Position numbers and translations under genes: made by a program. 64,000 bases of DNA from Sphingobium bisphenolivorans (lineage in GTDB: Bacteria; Pseudomonadota; Alphaproteobacteria; Sphingomonadales; Sphingomonadaceae), in contig NZ_ASTG01000003.1 in the NCBI RefSeq assembly GCF_000412635.1, positions 1 through 64,000 of the forward strand, written 5' to 3'. The notes beneath the pieces are model-generated. The model worked only from the letters and a program-made list of their open reading frames with translations, was not told the DNA's origin and ran no database searches. Shown here piece by piece: positions 52,349-60,847 of this stretch; the stretch's first letter is position 1, and the number at the start of each line of letters is the position of its first letter.

Positions 52349-53098
52349 ATGGCGGGCGCAGTAGGGAGCCTGCTGGCCGGCATGGCGACGGCGGTCGGTG
52401 CCCTGCCGATATTGGGCATCGGCCGATCGGCGCAGCGTTACCAGGGCGTGCTGCTGGGCTTTGCGGCGGGCGTGATGCTCGCCGCATCTTTCTTCTCGCT
52501 CATCATCCCTGCACTCGCTCACCTGAAGGCCGACGGAGCAGGCCCTCTGCGCGCCTCGCTGGTCGCGGCGGGCTCCGTCGCCATCGGTGCGGGCATGCTG
52601 ATGACGCTCGGCCGCCTGCTCCCGGCGGTCGACGCGCCTTGCTTCTCCGGCGATAAAGCAGCGACCCGCTCCATCTGGCTGTTCGTGCTCGCAATCACCC
52701 TGCACAATGCGCCCGAGGGCCTTGCCGTGGGCGTGAGCTTCGCCAACGGCGCCTATGCAGAGGGCAGCGCGACCGCCTTCGGCATCGGCATTCAGAATAT
52801 TCCTGAAGGCATAGCGGTCGGCTGTGCGCTGGCGCTGCGCTATTCGCCGGTCTTCGCCTTCCTTGGCGCTGTCGCCTCCGGCCTGGTCGAGCCTGTCGCG
52901 GGCACGGCGGGCGCCGTGCTGGTGGCGGAATTTCGTCCCCTGCTGCCCTGGGCGCTCTGCATCGCGGCGGGCGCGATGATCAGCGTGATCATGAGCCAGA
53001 TCGCGCCCGCCATCGGACAGGAGCGGTCGGACCGCCCGCACCTCAGCTTCATCATCGGTCTGTGCCTGATGATGGTGCTGGACGTTTCCCTGACCTGA
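52349..53098 (+). CDS. ZIP-family metal transporter
   Basis: A 249-residue membrane protein of about eight helices with intact metal motifs: LAITLHNAPEGLAVGVSFAN (HNxPEG) and GIGIQNIPEGIAVG (QNxPEG), the ZIP family's zinc/iron/manganese site. ATG 52349 is given; a TTG at 52331 is possible. It starts 55 bases after Mn-catalase, so supplying manganese to that enzyme is an attractive inference. It differs from the other ZIP-like gene (37090), which lacks the His. Confidence 0.85.
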   Translation: MAGAVGSLLAGMATAVGALPILGIGRSAQRYQGVLLGFAAGVMLAASFFSLIIPALAHLKADGAGPLRASLVAAGSVAIGAGMLMTLGRLLPAVDAPCFSGDKAATRSIWLFVLAITLHNAPEGLAVGVSFANGAYAEGSATAFGIGIQNIPEGIAVGCALALRYSPVFAFLGAVASGLVEPVAGTAGAVLVAEFRPLLPWALCIAAGAMISVIMSQIAPAIGQERSDRPHLSFIIGLCLMMVLDVSLT

Positions 53099-53111
53099 GA
53101 TGGAGGATGAG

Positions 53112-53357
53112 ATGAAGACCCGCTATGCCCTGTTGCTGCTGCCGTTGCTGGCTGCGGCTGCTTGCTCGCAGAATGAGCGCAACGACCAGAATGCCGCAGT
53201 CAACGGTGCTGCGATCAACCGCATGGATGACGCACCCGGCAACGGCATGAGCGCACCCGTCCCGGTCAGCGGATCGGGAGAGACGCCGCCCAATGCGCCC
53301 GCTGCTTCCAACGCTGCGGCCGAAATTCAGGGCGGCAACAACAGCGCCGCCCCCTGA
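53112..53357 (+). CDS. Small lipoprotein, 81 residues
   Basis: ATG 53112 with GGAGG five bases upstream. The signal MKTRYALLLLPLLAAAAC ends in a lipobox (AAAC, Cys18). The mature part is a disordered Asn/Pro/Ala-rich peptide (NGMSAPVPVSGSGETPPNAP). It resembles the 71-residue lipoprotein at 50030 in design and follows the ZIP gene by 13 bases. Function unknown. Confidence 0.7.
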   Translation: MKTRYALLLLPLLAAAACSQNERNDQNAAVNGAAINRMDDAPGNGMSAPVPVSGSGETPPNAPAASNAAAEIQGGNNSAAP

Positions 53358-53360
53358 CCG

Positions 53361-53543
53361 TCAGGACTTGCTGCCGCCTCCGCTAGAGGCCGCGCCGCTG
53401 TTCCCGCCGCTGCCGCTCTTGCTTCCGCCGGAGCGGCCGCCGCCGCCTTTGCCGCCCGTGCTCTTGCTCTCTGTGCCCGAACCCGGATCGCCGCCCTTGT
53501 TGGTAATCGCGCCCGGATTACCGCCTGCGCCCTTCTGTGCCAT
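53361..53543 (-). CDS. Glycine/serine-rich small protein, 60 residues
   Basis: ATG 53543 has AAGGAGAAG about eight bases upstream. The product starts [20 protein letters not shown] and ends in Gly-Ser-Lys repeats ([20 protein letters not shown]). It is disordered and hydrophilic, like KGG-motif stress proteins (GG..T..KGG in the first 20 residues). It ends four bases from the convergent lipoprotein gene. Role is not known. Confidence 0.62.
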   Translation of the reverse strand: MAQKGAGGNPGAITNKGGDPGSGTESKSTGGKGGGGRSGGSKSGSGGNSGAASSGGGSKS

Positions 53544-53644
53544 GTTTGCTTCTCCTTCGATGGGACAAGGGTAGAAAGCGGCGGGCCCCCTTTTTGGATC
53601 ATCGCGGCTGTCCAACGCAGAGTCGCATTATAGCGATGATGCAA

Positions 53645-53995
53645 TGCGCAGCAGGCTGGCGCATACGCGAGGACCTGTCGCTGTGGAGCGGCGCGCTGGC
53701 GAGGGCGGGCGATGTCGTCTTCTACGGAACGATGGACGGTTGGTTCAAGGCGGTCGACGCCGCAATGGCAAGTTGCTCTAGCAGCAGAAGCTCGACAGCG
53801 GCATCATCGGGATGCCCATGACCTATCGCTATCTTCGCGGGAGTGGGCGGCTGGTCAGGTGCGATCCTCGCTGGGCGCCTCGGCCCTGCGGACCCGACCT
53901 CCGCGCTCGGCTTCGTCAACGCGATGCCGGACCTTATCCAGAAGAGCGACGCGGGAGGAAGGCTCTATGTCTTTGCCTTGCCGCACTGCGTGATG
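53645..53995 (+). pseudogene. xoxF: C-terminal remnant of PQQ-dependent methanol dehydrogenase (XoxF type)
   Basis: Broken frames read [18 protein letters not shown], then NGKLL stop [16 protein letters not shown], with TAG where TGG (Trp) is expected, then GVGGWSGAILAGRLGPADP and LGFVNAMPDLIQ, ending GGRLYVFALP. That order is the end of XoxF/MxaF-type quinoprotein alcohol dehydrogenases. The propeller start and catalytic site are absent. Confidence 0.72.
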
Positions 53996-54029
53996 CTGCT
54001 GCTCGCGCTCGCCGGATGCAGCCGGAGAC

Positions 54030-54394
54030 GCGCGATTATCACAGCCAGGGCGTGAAGAAGGCAGACCGCGCGCGCTTCGTCGCGGAGAACGCGCTCCAGT
54101 CCGCCGCGCTCATCGTCTGGCACATGCCCGCCTTGTTCGACCGCGCCATCACCTCCGAAGGATGGCACGTCACACAGCATTTGAGCTTTATGGTCACAGC
54201 GCTCCTCTTCTGGTTGGCGATGCTGCCCCGCGGGCAGGGCAGGGCGGACTATCTCACTTCCGCCCTCTGCCTTTTCATCACATCGATGGTCGGCGGCGGC
54301 CTTGGCGCGCTGATGGTGCTTTCCGCCATTCCCTGGTACGCCGCCTATGTGCAGATGGGCATGACCCCGTTCGGCCTCAGCCCGGGGGCGCGGC
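54030..54394 (+). pseudogene. Fragment of a CtaG-like (caa3 assembly) membrane protein
   Basis: One frame reads SAALIVWHMPALFDRAITSE, GWHVTQHLSFMVTALLFWLA and then LCLFITSMVGGGLGALMVLS, AIPWYAAYVQMGMTPFGLSP. The WH.PALFD...H..QHLSF pattern is typical of the Caa3_CtaG family. Its N-terminal and C-terminal parts are missing, and it joins the next fragment near 54395. Confidence 0.6.
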
Positions 54395-54660
54395 GAAAGA
54401 GGAGATCGACGCCGCGCTTGTCTGGGGGCCGCTGGCCGGGTGGGCGGCACGGCGATCCTCTGTACCGCTGTGGCTGGAGCCCGTCACGCCATGGCTGGAC
54501 GATGCGCAATGGCCGATGATGTTCGATATCTCGATGGGCGTGGCGAAGGATCAGCCGGAACTCAAGGCAGCGATCGATCGGCAGCTTATGCTTAAGGCAT
54601 GGAAAATCCGCGCGGTGCTGAAGGACTATGGCGTGCCGGTTGTTGATGAAGTCGGGTCAA
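54395..54660 (+). pseudogene. xoxJ: C-terminal remnant of XoxJ-like quinoprotein-associated binding protein
   Basis: The frame reads EEIDAALVWGPLAGWAARRS, PLWLEPVTPWLDDAQWPMMF, DISMGVAKDQPELKAAIDRQ and KIRAVLKDYGVPVVD. These match the end of XoxJ/MxaJ substrate-binding-like proteins (IDVAIVWGPLAGYFA; PM.FAISMGVRKGD; IL..YGVPL). The N-terminus is gone. With the xoxF and CtaG pieces it marks a lost methanol-oxidation locus. Confidence 0.65.
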
Positions 54661-54681
54661 GCCAAAGCCCATCAGGCCAGC

Positions 54682-54710
54682 CTCGTTCGCCCTGAGCCGG
54701 TCGAAGGGGC
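54682..54710. repeat. Sphingomonad REP-like palindromic element
   Basis: CCTGAGCC GGTCGAAGG within TTCGCCCTGAGCC...TCGAAGGGG is close to the 'TTCGTCCTGAGC..GTCGAAGG' element common between sphingomonad genes. It lies between the xox debris and the convergent kinase gene. Only one copy was noticed. Confidence 0.45.
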
Positions 54711-54776
54711 ACCCCGCACGCAGCGAGATGTTTTCGCCTCCGCTCAGCCGGAAGGGAGCTTGCGGCTGCGTCCGTC

Positions 54777-56756
54777 TCACCCCCGGTCGATGATCTCCCG
54801 CACCCGGCTCGCCAGGGTGCGCAACGTGAACGGCTTGGGCAGCAGGTCCACCCCGTGGTCCAGCCGCCCGTCGCGCATGATGGCATCGCGCGGATAGCCC
54901 GACGTATAGAGGATATTCAGCCCCGGCTGCCGCTCGCGCGCGGCGGCGGCAAGCTCGCTGCCCGACATTTGCGGCATGACCACGTCGGTGATCAGCAGCT
55001 TGACGGGCTGCTCCTGCTTCTCCAGCAAGGCGAGGGCGGTCGGCCCGTCATGCGCCTCCATCACGCGATAGCCAAGCTCCCGCAAGGTCCCGACCGTGTA
55101 GGCGCGCACATCGTCGTCATCCTCGACCACCAGGATCGTCTCCGACGCGCTGCCGGACGGCTCATCGTCGCGCGCCGTATCCATCGGCGCTTCCGTATCC
55201 TGGATGCTGCGCGCCAGCAGCAGCGTGACCGTGGTGCCGACGCCCGGCGTCGACTTGATCAGCACGCTACCGCCCGACTGTTTGGCAAAGCCATAGACCA
55301 TCGACAGGCCAAGGCCGGTGCCCTTGCCCACCTCCTTGGTGGTAAAGAAGGGGTCAAATACTTTGCCCAGCGTCTCGACATCCATGCCGACGCCTTCGTC
55401 AATCACCTCGATCGCGACATAATCCCCGGCGACAAGTTGTCCATCGCTGCGCTCGTCGGCGCGAACGCTGCGGTTGCGCGCCGTGATGGTCAGCGATCCG
55501 CCTTGCGGCATCGCATCACGGCCGTTGACTGCAAGGTTCAATATCGCATTTTCCAGCTGATGCCGATCGGCCTCGATCGTCCAGACATCGTCGGGCGCAT
55601 CGATGGCGATCGCCACCGCCTCTGTAATCGTGCGGGTCAGGAGGTCCGACATGCCCGCCAGCAGGCGCGGCACATCCACTGTTCGTGGATCGAGCGGCTG
55701 GCGGCGGGAGAAGGCGAGCAGCCGCTGCGTCAGCGCGGCCGCGCGCTCGGCGCCGCGCATCGCATGTTCCAGCGCACGCCCGACGCGCGGGTCTGCCGAA
55801 CTGTCCAGCCGCCGGGACGCCATGTCGATGCTGCCGGTGATGATCGTCAGCAGATTGTTGAAGTCATGCGCGATGCCGCCGGTCAGCTGCCCGACCGCCT
55901 CCATCTTCTGCGCTTGGCGCAGCGTCTCTTCCGTCCGCAGTCTCTCCTCTATCTCCTGCGCGACCCGCTGCTCCAGCGTGTCGTTCAGCTCGCGCAGGCG
56001 CATCTCCTGTAGCTTGGAGAGGGTGACGTCGTAGATGACGCCCAGCAGCCGATAACCACTGCCTTCCACATCGCGAATCACCTCGCCGCGTCGGGCAATC
56101 CAGCGCTCCGCCTCATCGTCGCTCCGCCGGACCCTGAATTCGCGGTCGAGGCTGACGGGTGCCTTCCCATCCTCCGGGATCAAGAGCTCCTCGCCGTCGC
56201 AAACAACCGCATTGATCGTGCGCACCGGCAGCCGCTCGGCGGGATGCAGGCCGAGCAGGCGGCAGAATTCGCCGGATACCGAAACGGTCGCAAAGCCGTC
56301 CTGATATTCGAACGTGCCGACGCCGCCCGCACTCTGCGCCACGCGCAGCCGCTCTTCCGTGCGCTTGCGATCGGTGACGTCGACCATCAGGCCGGTGAAG
56401 CGCACCGGTTCATCCTGATCGTTGAGGTGGCTCTGCCCGCGCCCATGCATCCAGAGCGTCGATCCGTGGGGGGCGACCACACGGAACTCCTTGGAAAAAA
56501 GCTCGGCCCCGGCAAGCAGCCCGGCGACCGCGATGCGGATTCGCGCCCGGTCATCGGGGTGGATGGCCCGGAAGAAAGTCGTCGTCGGCAGCGGCTTGCC
56601 TACAAGCTCCTCGCTAAGGCCGTAAAGTTCGGCGAACCGCGCATCGACGGTCAGTTCGTCCCGAACGATGTTCCAGTCCCACGCCCCGCTGGCGCCGGCG
56701 GCGGCCATCGCCGCGCGCAGCTGATCGGCGCTGATGGCTTGCGTGTCGTCAGCCAT
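54777..56756 (-). CDS. PAS-PAS hybrid histidine kinase with receiver
   Basis: A 659-residue cytoplasmic kinase: PAS at about 10-125 (GASGAWDWNIVRDELTVD) and 135-255, a coiled coil (258-290), HisKA with GGIAHDFNNLLTIITG (about 298-313), HATPase with NLAVNGRDAMP, DEGVGMD and GKGTGLGLSMVYGF, and a receiver at about 537-655 (ILVVEDDDDVRAY; Asp in LLITDVVMPQMSG; KPF). Its ATG overlaps the end of cheC by eight bases, so it closes the chemotaxis operon. Confidence 0.92.
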   Translation of the reverse strand: MADDTQAISADQLRAAMAAAGASGAWDWNIVRDELTVDARFAELYGLSEELVGKPLPTTTFFRAIHPDDRARIRIAVAGLLAGAELFSKEFRVVAPHGSTLWMHGRGQSHLNDQDEPVRFTGLMVDVTDRKRTEERLRVAQSAGGVGTFEYQDGFATVSVSGEFCRLLGLHPAERLPVRTINAVVCDGEELLIPEDGKAPVSLDREFRVRRSDDEAERWIARRGEVIRDVEGSGYRLLGVIYDVTLSKLQEMRLRELNDTLEQRVAQEIEERLRTEETLRQAQKMEAVGQLTGGIAHDFNNLLTIITGSIDMASRRLDSSADPRVGRALEHAMRGAERAAALTQRLLAFSRRQPLDPRTVDVPRLLAGMSDLLTRTITEAVAIAIDAPDDVWTIEADRHQLENAILNLAVNGRDAMPQGGSLTITARNRSVRADERSDGQLVAGDYVAIEVIDEGVGMDVETLGKVFDPFFTTKEVGKGTGLGLSMVYGFAKQSGGSVLIKSTPGVGTTVTLLLARSIQDTEAPMDTARDDEPSGSASETILVVEDDDDVRAYTVGTLRELGYRVMEAHDGPTALALLEKQEQPVKLLITDVVMPQMSGSELAAAARERQPGLNILYTSGYPRDAIMRDGRLDHGVDLLPKPFTLRTLASRVREIIDRG

Positions 56757-57387
56757 CTTCCCCCACGATGCGCGCGATGAACTCGTCCAGCAGTTCCTTG
56801 AGCGTCGAGAGCGAAGGAATATCCATCAGCATCGCGATATAGCCGCGAATGTCCCGCTGGCGCACGGCGAAGTCGATATAGAGGAACAGCACCAGCCCGT
56901 CGGCCGCGGCTTCCTCGTCGACTTCGAACAGGAGCGCGCCATTGCCCCGCAGCACTTCGGGGATGGTCATAGATAGCGACCGCTTCAGCATGTTCGCCAT
57001 CGTCGCAAGGCAGCTGTTGAGGATGACATTGCCCGTTTCGGCAAGCGCCTCCTGTTCCATCTCGACCACTTCCTCGGCCGACAGTTCGCCGCCGGTTACC
57101 GCGCGCACCAGTTCGAGGCTGTTCGTTTCGGGGAAGATCAGCAGCGCACGGCCGGAAAAAGGGCCGGAAAAATCCTGCCGCACCGCGACCAGATCGACAA
57201 CTTCCCGCTCGCTGATCAGCCGGGCGGCACGGCGCTGGTTCACCACTTCGATCGACGGTACGGACAGCAGCACCTGATCGCCGATCATCTTCCTCAAGGA
57301 AGACGCCGCACGGCTGACGCCGATATTGACGATTTCCGTCAGCGCATCCCGCTCAAGCTCGCTCAGCGTCACCTGATCGGCTGTCAT
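56749..57387 (-). CDS. cheC: CheC-family chemotaxis phosphatase
   Basis: A 212-residue CheC-like protein. Both phosphatase motifs are visible: ELERDALTEIVNIGVSRAAS (E..N) near the N-terminus and EALAETGNVILNSCLATM (E..N) at about 115-132. CheC removes phosphate from CheY-P. It overlaps cheY (ATGA) and the downstream kinase. No cheD is present here, although CheD often partners CheC. Confidence 0.88.
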   Translation of the reverse strand: MTADQVTLSELERDALTEIVNIGVSRAASSLRKMIGDQVLLSVPSIEVVNQRRAARLISEREVVDLVAVRQDFSGPFSGRALLIFPETNSLELVRAVTGGELSAEEVVEMEQEALAETGNVILNSCLATMANMLKRSLSMTIPEVLRGNGALLFEVDEEAAADGLVLFLYIDFAVRQRDIRGYIAMLMDIPSLSTLKELLDEFIARIVGEDG

Positions 57388-57767
57388 TCCTTGCTCGACC
57401 TCAGCTTGAGCGCAGCGCCGGACAGAAAGCCGGCGAGGCCGTCGCTGGTGACGGGCTTGGGAATGAAAGCGGCGCCGACCTCACGCGCCTGCGCGATGAT
57501 CTCGTCCTGGATATTGGCGGTGATGATGGCGATCGGCATGTCGGGCCTCAAAGCGCGTATCTCGCGCGCAAGTTCCAACCCGTCCTGCTCCACCATGTTG
57601 AAATCGATGAGGGCGATGTCGGCCGGCTCCCTGCCCAGCAGATCGATCGCCTGCGCGCCGCTGCCTGCCTCCACCTTCTGCCATTCGGGATGCAGCTCGG
57701 CCACCGCTTTGCCCGCGACGATCCGCGCCAGCTTGCTGTCGTCGACGATCAATACGGTAACGGGCAT
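57384..57767 (-). CDS. CheY-like single-domain response regulator
   Basis: A 127-residue receiver: LIVDDSKLARIV (acidic pair), phospho-Asp in IALIDFNMVEQDG, Thr in AIITANIQ and Lys in FIPKPVTS. There is no output domain. It sits between the STAS gene and cheC, with a four-base overlap into cheC. Substrate of CheA and of CheC by inference. Confidence 0.92.
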   Translation of the reverse strand: MPVTVLIVDDSKLARIVAGKAVAELHPEWQKVEAGSGAQAIDLLGREPADIALIDFNMVEQDGLELAREIRALRPDMPIAIITANIQDEIIAQAREVGAAFIPKPVTSDGLAGFLSGAALKLRSSKE

Positions 57768-57837
57768 TTACGACTCCGGAAAACTACGGTGCATCGGGAG
57801 CTATAGGGGCGTTCCGGTGAAGCCGGAATCAAAATCG

Positions 57838-58083
57838 TTACGCGTTGATCTGCATCAGACAGGTGAGTGCGACGTCGCGCAGAAAGGAACCGTCCGGGCT
57901 TCCGGTCAGCGGCCGACCGGCGGCATGAAGCAACTGCACCACCGCCAGATGGGCGCGGGTGAAAGCGCTTATGTCGACCGGCAGGGCAGGATGCTCCAGC
58001 AATGCCGCGAGCAGCGGCTCGGCGTCCTCCACTCTGGCGGCTCCGATCAGGCGGATGCGGTCCTTGTCGACCATCACGCTCAT
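57838..58083 (-). CDS. Small STAS-like protein
   Basis: An 81-residue STAS-fold protein: RIRLIGAARVEDAEPLLAAL and VDISAFTRAHLAVVQLLHAA, which mirrors the VDLSGVT..D..G..LL core of anti-sigma antagonists but has Ala/Phe where the phosphorylatable Ser often lies. ATG 58083 overlaps the cheA stop (ATGA). It is placed between cheA and cheY, so a scaffold or switching role in this pathway is likely. Confidence 0.72.
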   Translation of the reverse strand: MSVMVDKDRIRLIGAARVEDAEPLLAALLEHPALPVDISAFTRAHLAVVQLLHAAGRPLTGSPDGSFLRDVALTCLMQINA

Positions 58084-60011
58084 GCGACCAGCTCCGCAAG
58101 GTCCAGGACCAGCAGCACGCTGCCGTCGGCCAAGATGGTCGTGCCCGCCACCGCCGGCATGGCGGCGATCAGCCCGGTGCCCTCGCGCACGACGGCGTCG
58201 AACCGCTCGCCGAAATGCGCGACACGAAGTGCCGTGCGGCACGGGCCGGTATCGGTCACGATCAGGCGCGCAATACTGTCTAACGCGGGTGCAAGGCCTA
58301 GCACCGAGCCAAGGTCCAGCACCGGCACGGTCTGGTCGCGCCACACACAGGCGCGGGCGTGGCCGACAGGGTGGATCGCCGCCGCCTCGATCCGCGCTGT
58401 CTCCGCAATCTGGTCCAGCCGGATGCCCAGTTGCTGATCGCCTGCGCGCACCAGAAGCAAGGGCGTCGTGATCGCGGTCGCCGGGAGCCGCAGCCGCACG
58501 CGGGTTCCAATGCCCGCTTCGCTCTCGATGGTGATGGTTCCGGCCAGCCGATCGACCGCAGTCTTCACCGCGTCCATGCCGACCCCGCGCCCGGACAGGC
58601 TGGTGGCGCTGTTCGCGGTGGAGAAGCCGGGCAGGAAGACGAGTTGCAAAGCCGCCGCGTCGCTCAGCGAGCCGGCTGCCTCTCCACCGATCAGACCCTT
58701 GGCCACGGCGGCTTCCCGCATCCTTGCCGGATCGATCCCCCGCCCATCGTCCGCCAGCAGGATCATGACATACGCGCCATCCTGCTGGACCGAAAGCCTG
58801 ATCTGGCCCTCGCCCGGCTTGCCAGAAGCCCCCCGCTCCTCAGCCGCTTCTATCCCATGATCGACAGCGTTCCGTACAAGGTGCAGCAGCGGTTCGAACA
58901 GTTGGTCGGCCATCTGCTTGTCGGCGCGAACATGCTCTCCCTCCAGCGTGAAGCGGACCGCCTTGCCCAGACCGGCCGCCGCTTCCCGCGCAAGCCGCGG
59001 CAAGCGGCGCAGCACCGGCTCCAGCGATACCAGCCGCACCTGAGCGACCGACCGCCGGACTTCATCGGCCACGCGGCTGATCTGTTCTTCCGCCGTGCTC
59101 AGCTCGGCGGCGAGGGCCGGATCCAGTGAACGCAGCCGCTCCGCGATCGGTTTCAGGCTGCGGATCGCCACCGCCAGTTCGCCGCTCTGATCGGCCAATT
59201 GGTCGAGCCGCGCCGCTTCCACGCGCAATGTAGCGCCGATCTCCGGTTGCGCAGCGGTGTCCGGTGCAAGGGCAGGCCCAATAGCTTCGACCAGCACCTG
59301 ATCGGGTACCAGCCGAAAGGCGGCGCGCACCGCCGCCTCGTCGGCGCCGCTCAGCCCTTCGATAACCGCCATGCAGCGGAAGGGCTCGCATGTCTCGAGC
59401 GCGGGCCACTCCCCGCCGGCCGGCAGCACGGCGAGGGCAAGCAGATCGGGTACGCCGCCTGCCGTCGCGAGCGGGTCCTCCCCCCGGAAGAAACAGTCGG
59501 CGTCGGGCATGTAGCGGAATGCGGTTCGAGCAGTTTGAGCATCGATCTGGCGAAATTCCGGCCTTGCCCGCAGGTCGGCGATCCAGTCGCTTTCCTCGGC
59601 CGATCGGCCCGGTGCGGCCGCGCGAGCATGTTCCTCGCCCTCAAGCGATCTCGCAAGCCCCGCCGCCCGCTCTGCCGCGTCTTGATCCAGCCTGCCCGCC
59701 GTTTCCATGGCGTCGATCCAGCGGTCGGTTTGGTCGATGACCGCCACCAGGGCATCCAGCGCCGCTTCGTCCAACAGGATGTGCCGCTTGCGAGCCGCTT
59801 CCAGCCTTGCCTCCGCAGCATGCAGCAGCTGCTCTGCCGGCGCCATGTCGAACAGAGCGACAGAGCCCTTCAATGTATGGGCAGCGCGGAACAGGCTGTC
59901 GAGGGCGTCGCGATCTTCGCCTTCGCGCCCAAGCGCGACGAGCGCGGCATGCGCCTGCGCGACCAGATCGCGCCCTTCCAGCAGGAATTGTTCGAGAAGA
60001 TCGTCCATCAT
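58080..60011 (-). CDS. cheA: Chemotaxis histidine kinase CheA
   Basis: A 643-residue CheA: Hpt with phospho-His45 (FRAAHTLKGSVALFD), a linker with a reduced or divergent P2, dimerisation at about 270-335, HATPase with HLVRNAVDHGIE, DDGRGID and GRGVGMDAVK, and a CheW-like C-terminal domain (515-643). It phosphorylates the CheY-like regulator and CheB in response to the MCP. Coupled by overlap to cheR upstream and the STAS gene downstream. Confidence 0.95.
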   Translation of the reverse strand: MMDDLLEQFLLEGRDLVAQAHAALVALGREGEDRDALDSLFRAAHTLKGSVALFDMAPAEQLLHAAEARLEAARKRHILLDEAALDALVAVIDQTDRWIDAMETAGRLDQDAAERAAGLARSLEGEEHARAAAPGRSAEESDWIADLRARPEFRQIDAQTARTAFRYMPDADCFFRGEDPLATAGGVPDLLALAVLPAGGEWPALETCEPFRCMAVIEGLSGADEAAVRAAFRLVPDQVLVEAIGPALAPDTAAQPEIGATLRVEAARLDQLADQSGELAVAIRSLKPIAERLRSLDPALAAELSTAEEQISRVADEVRRSVAQVRLVSLEPVLRRLPRLAREAAAGLGKAVRFTLEGEHVRADKQMADQLFEPLLHLVRNAVDHGIEAAEERGASGKPGEGQIRLSVQQDGAYVMILLADDGRGIDPARMREAAVAKGLIGGEAAGSLSDAAALQLVFLPGFSTANSATSLSGRGVGMDAVKTAVDRLAGTITIESEAGIGTRVRLRLPATAITTPLLLVRAGDQQLGIRLDQIAETARIEAAAIHPVGHARACVWRDQTVPVLDLGSVLGLAPALDSIARLIVTDTGPCRTALRVAHFGERFDAVVREGTGLIAAMPAVAGTTILADGSVLLVLDLAELVA

Positions 60012-60847
60012 CGGCGACGATAGCCGATTGCCCCGGACAAGCGAACCGGATCGAAACGATCGTCGATCCGGGTCATGGATTCGCTGTGACCAAGGAACAG
60101 GTACCCGCCCGGCAGCAGCGCGTCGTGCAGATGCCCGGCCGCCTTCGCCCGCGAAAGATCATCGAAATAGATGAGCAGGTTACGGCAAAGGATGATGTCG
60201 AACTGCCCCTGACTCGCGACGGAGGCGGCGTCGTTCAGATTGGCCTGCGTGAACAGCACCGACTCCCGCAAGTCCGGGACGATGCGCCGGCGATGATGCT
60301 GCTCTCGCTCGAAATAGGCGCTCAGGATAGTGCCGGAGAGGCGTGCCAGCGCGCGCGGCCCATAATAGCCTTCGCGCGCGGCATCCAGCGCATGGGTGTC
60401 TACGTCCGATCCCACGATTTCGACATGATAGGCATCGACCAACGGCCATTGTTCCAGCAGCCATAGCGCGATCGAATAGGCTTCTTCGCCGGTGGAGCAG
60501 GGCAGCGACCATATGCGGATCAGATCGCCCGGCTTTTTCGCGGCGGCGACGGCAGGCAATATCTCTTCCGCCAGCGCGGCGAGTTGATGCTCCTCCCGAT
60601 AGAAATAGGTTTCGTTGATCGTGACGGCGTTGATCAGCAACTGCCGCTCATGCGGGTCGCGTTCCAGCAGCAGCAGGTAGCGGGCGATATCCGTTACCGC
60701 CGTGCGTTTCATCCGCAGCGCGACGCGGCGTTCCAGATAATAGCGTTTCTTCTCCCCGAACCGCATCCCCGTCAGCCGGTAGAGCAACGTGGCGAGTTGC
60801 TCCAGCGAGGCGCCGGTCAGCACCGTCTCCGCACTCGCCCCCGTCAT
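60008..60847 (-). CDS. cheR: Chemotaxis methyltransferase CheR
   Basis: A 279-residue SAM-dependent methyltransferase: N-terminal helical domain (RLTGMRFGEKKRYYLERRVA), NETYFYRE, the SAM site IWSLPCSTGEEAYSIA (the usual AA/SCSTGEEPYS), and ILCRNLLIYFDD. It methylates glutamates on the MCP. ATGA overlaps join it to cheB and cheA. Confidence 0.95.
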   Translation of the reverse strand: MTGASAETVLTGASLEQLATLLYRLTGMRFGEKKRYYLERRVALRMKRTAVTDIARYLLLLERDPHERQLLINAVTINETYFYREEHQLAALAEEILPAVAAAKKPGDLIRIWSLPCSTGEEAYSIALWLLEQWPLVDAYHVEIVGSDVDTHALDAAREGYYGPRALARLSGTILSAYFEREQHHRRRIVPDLRESVLFTQANLNDAASVASQGQFDIILCRNLLIYFDDLSRAKAAGHLHDALLPGGYLFLGHSESMTRIDDRFDPVRLSGAIGYRRR

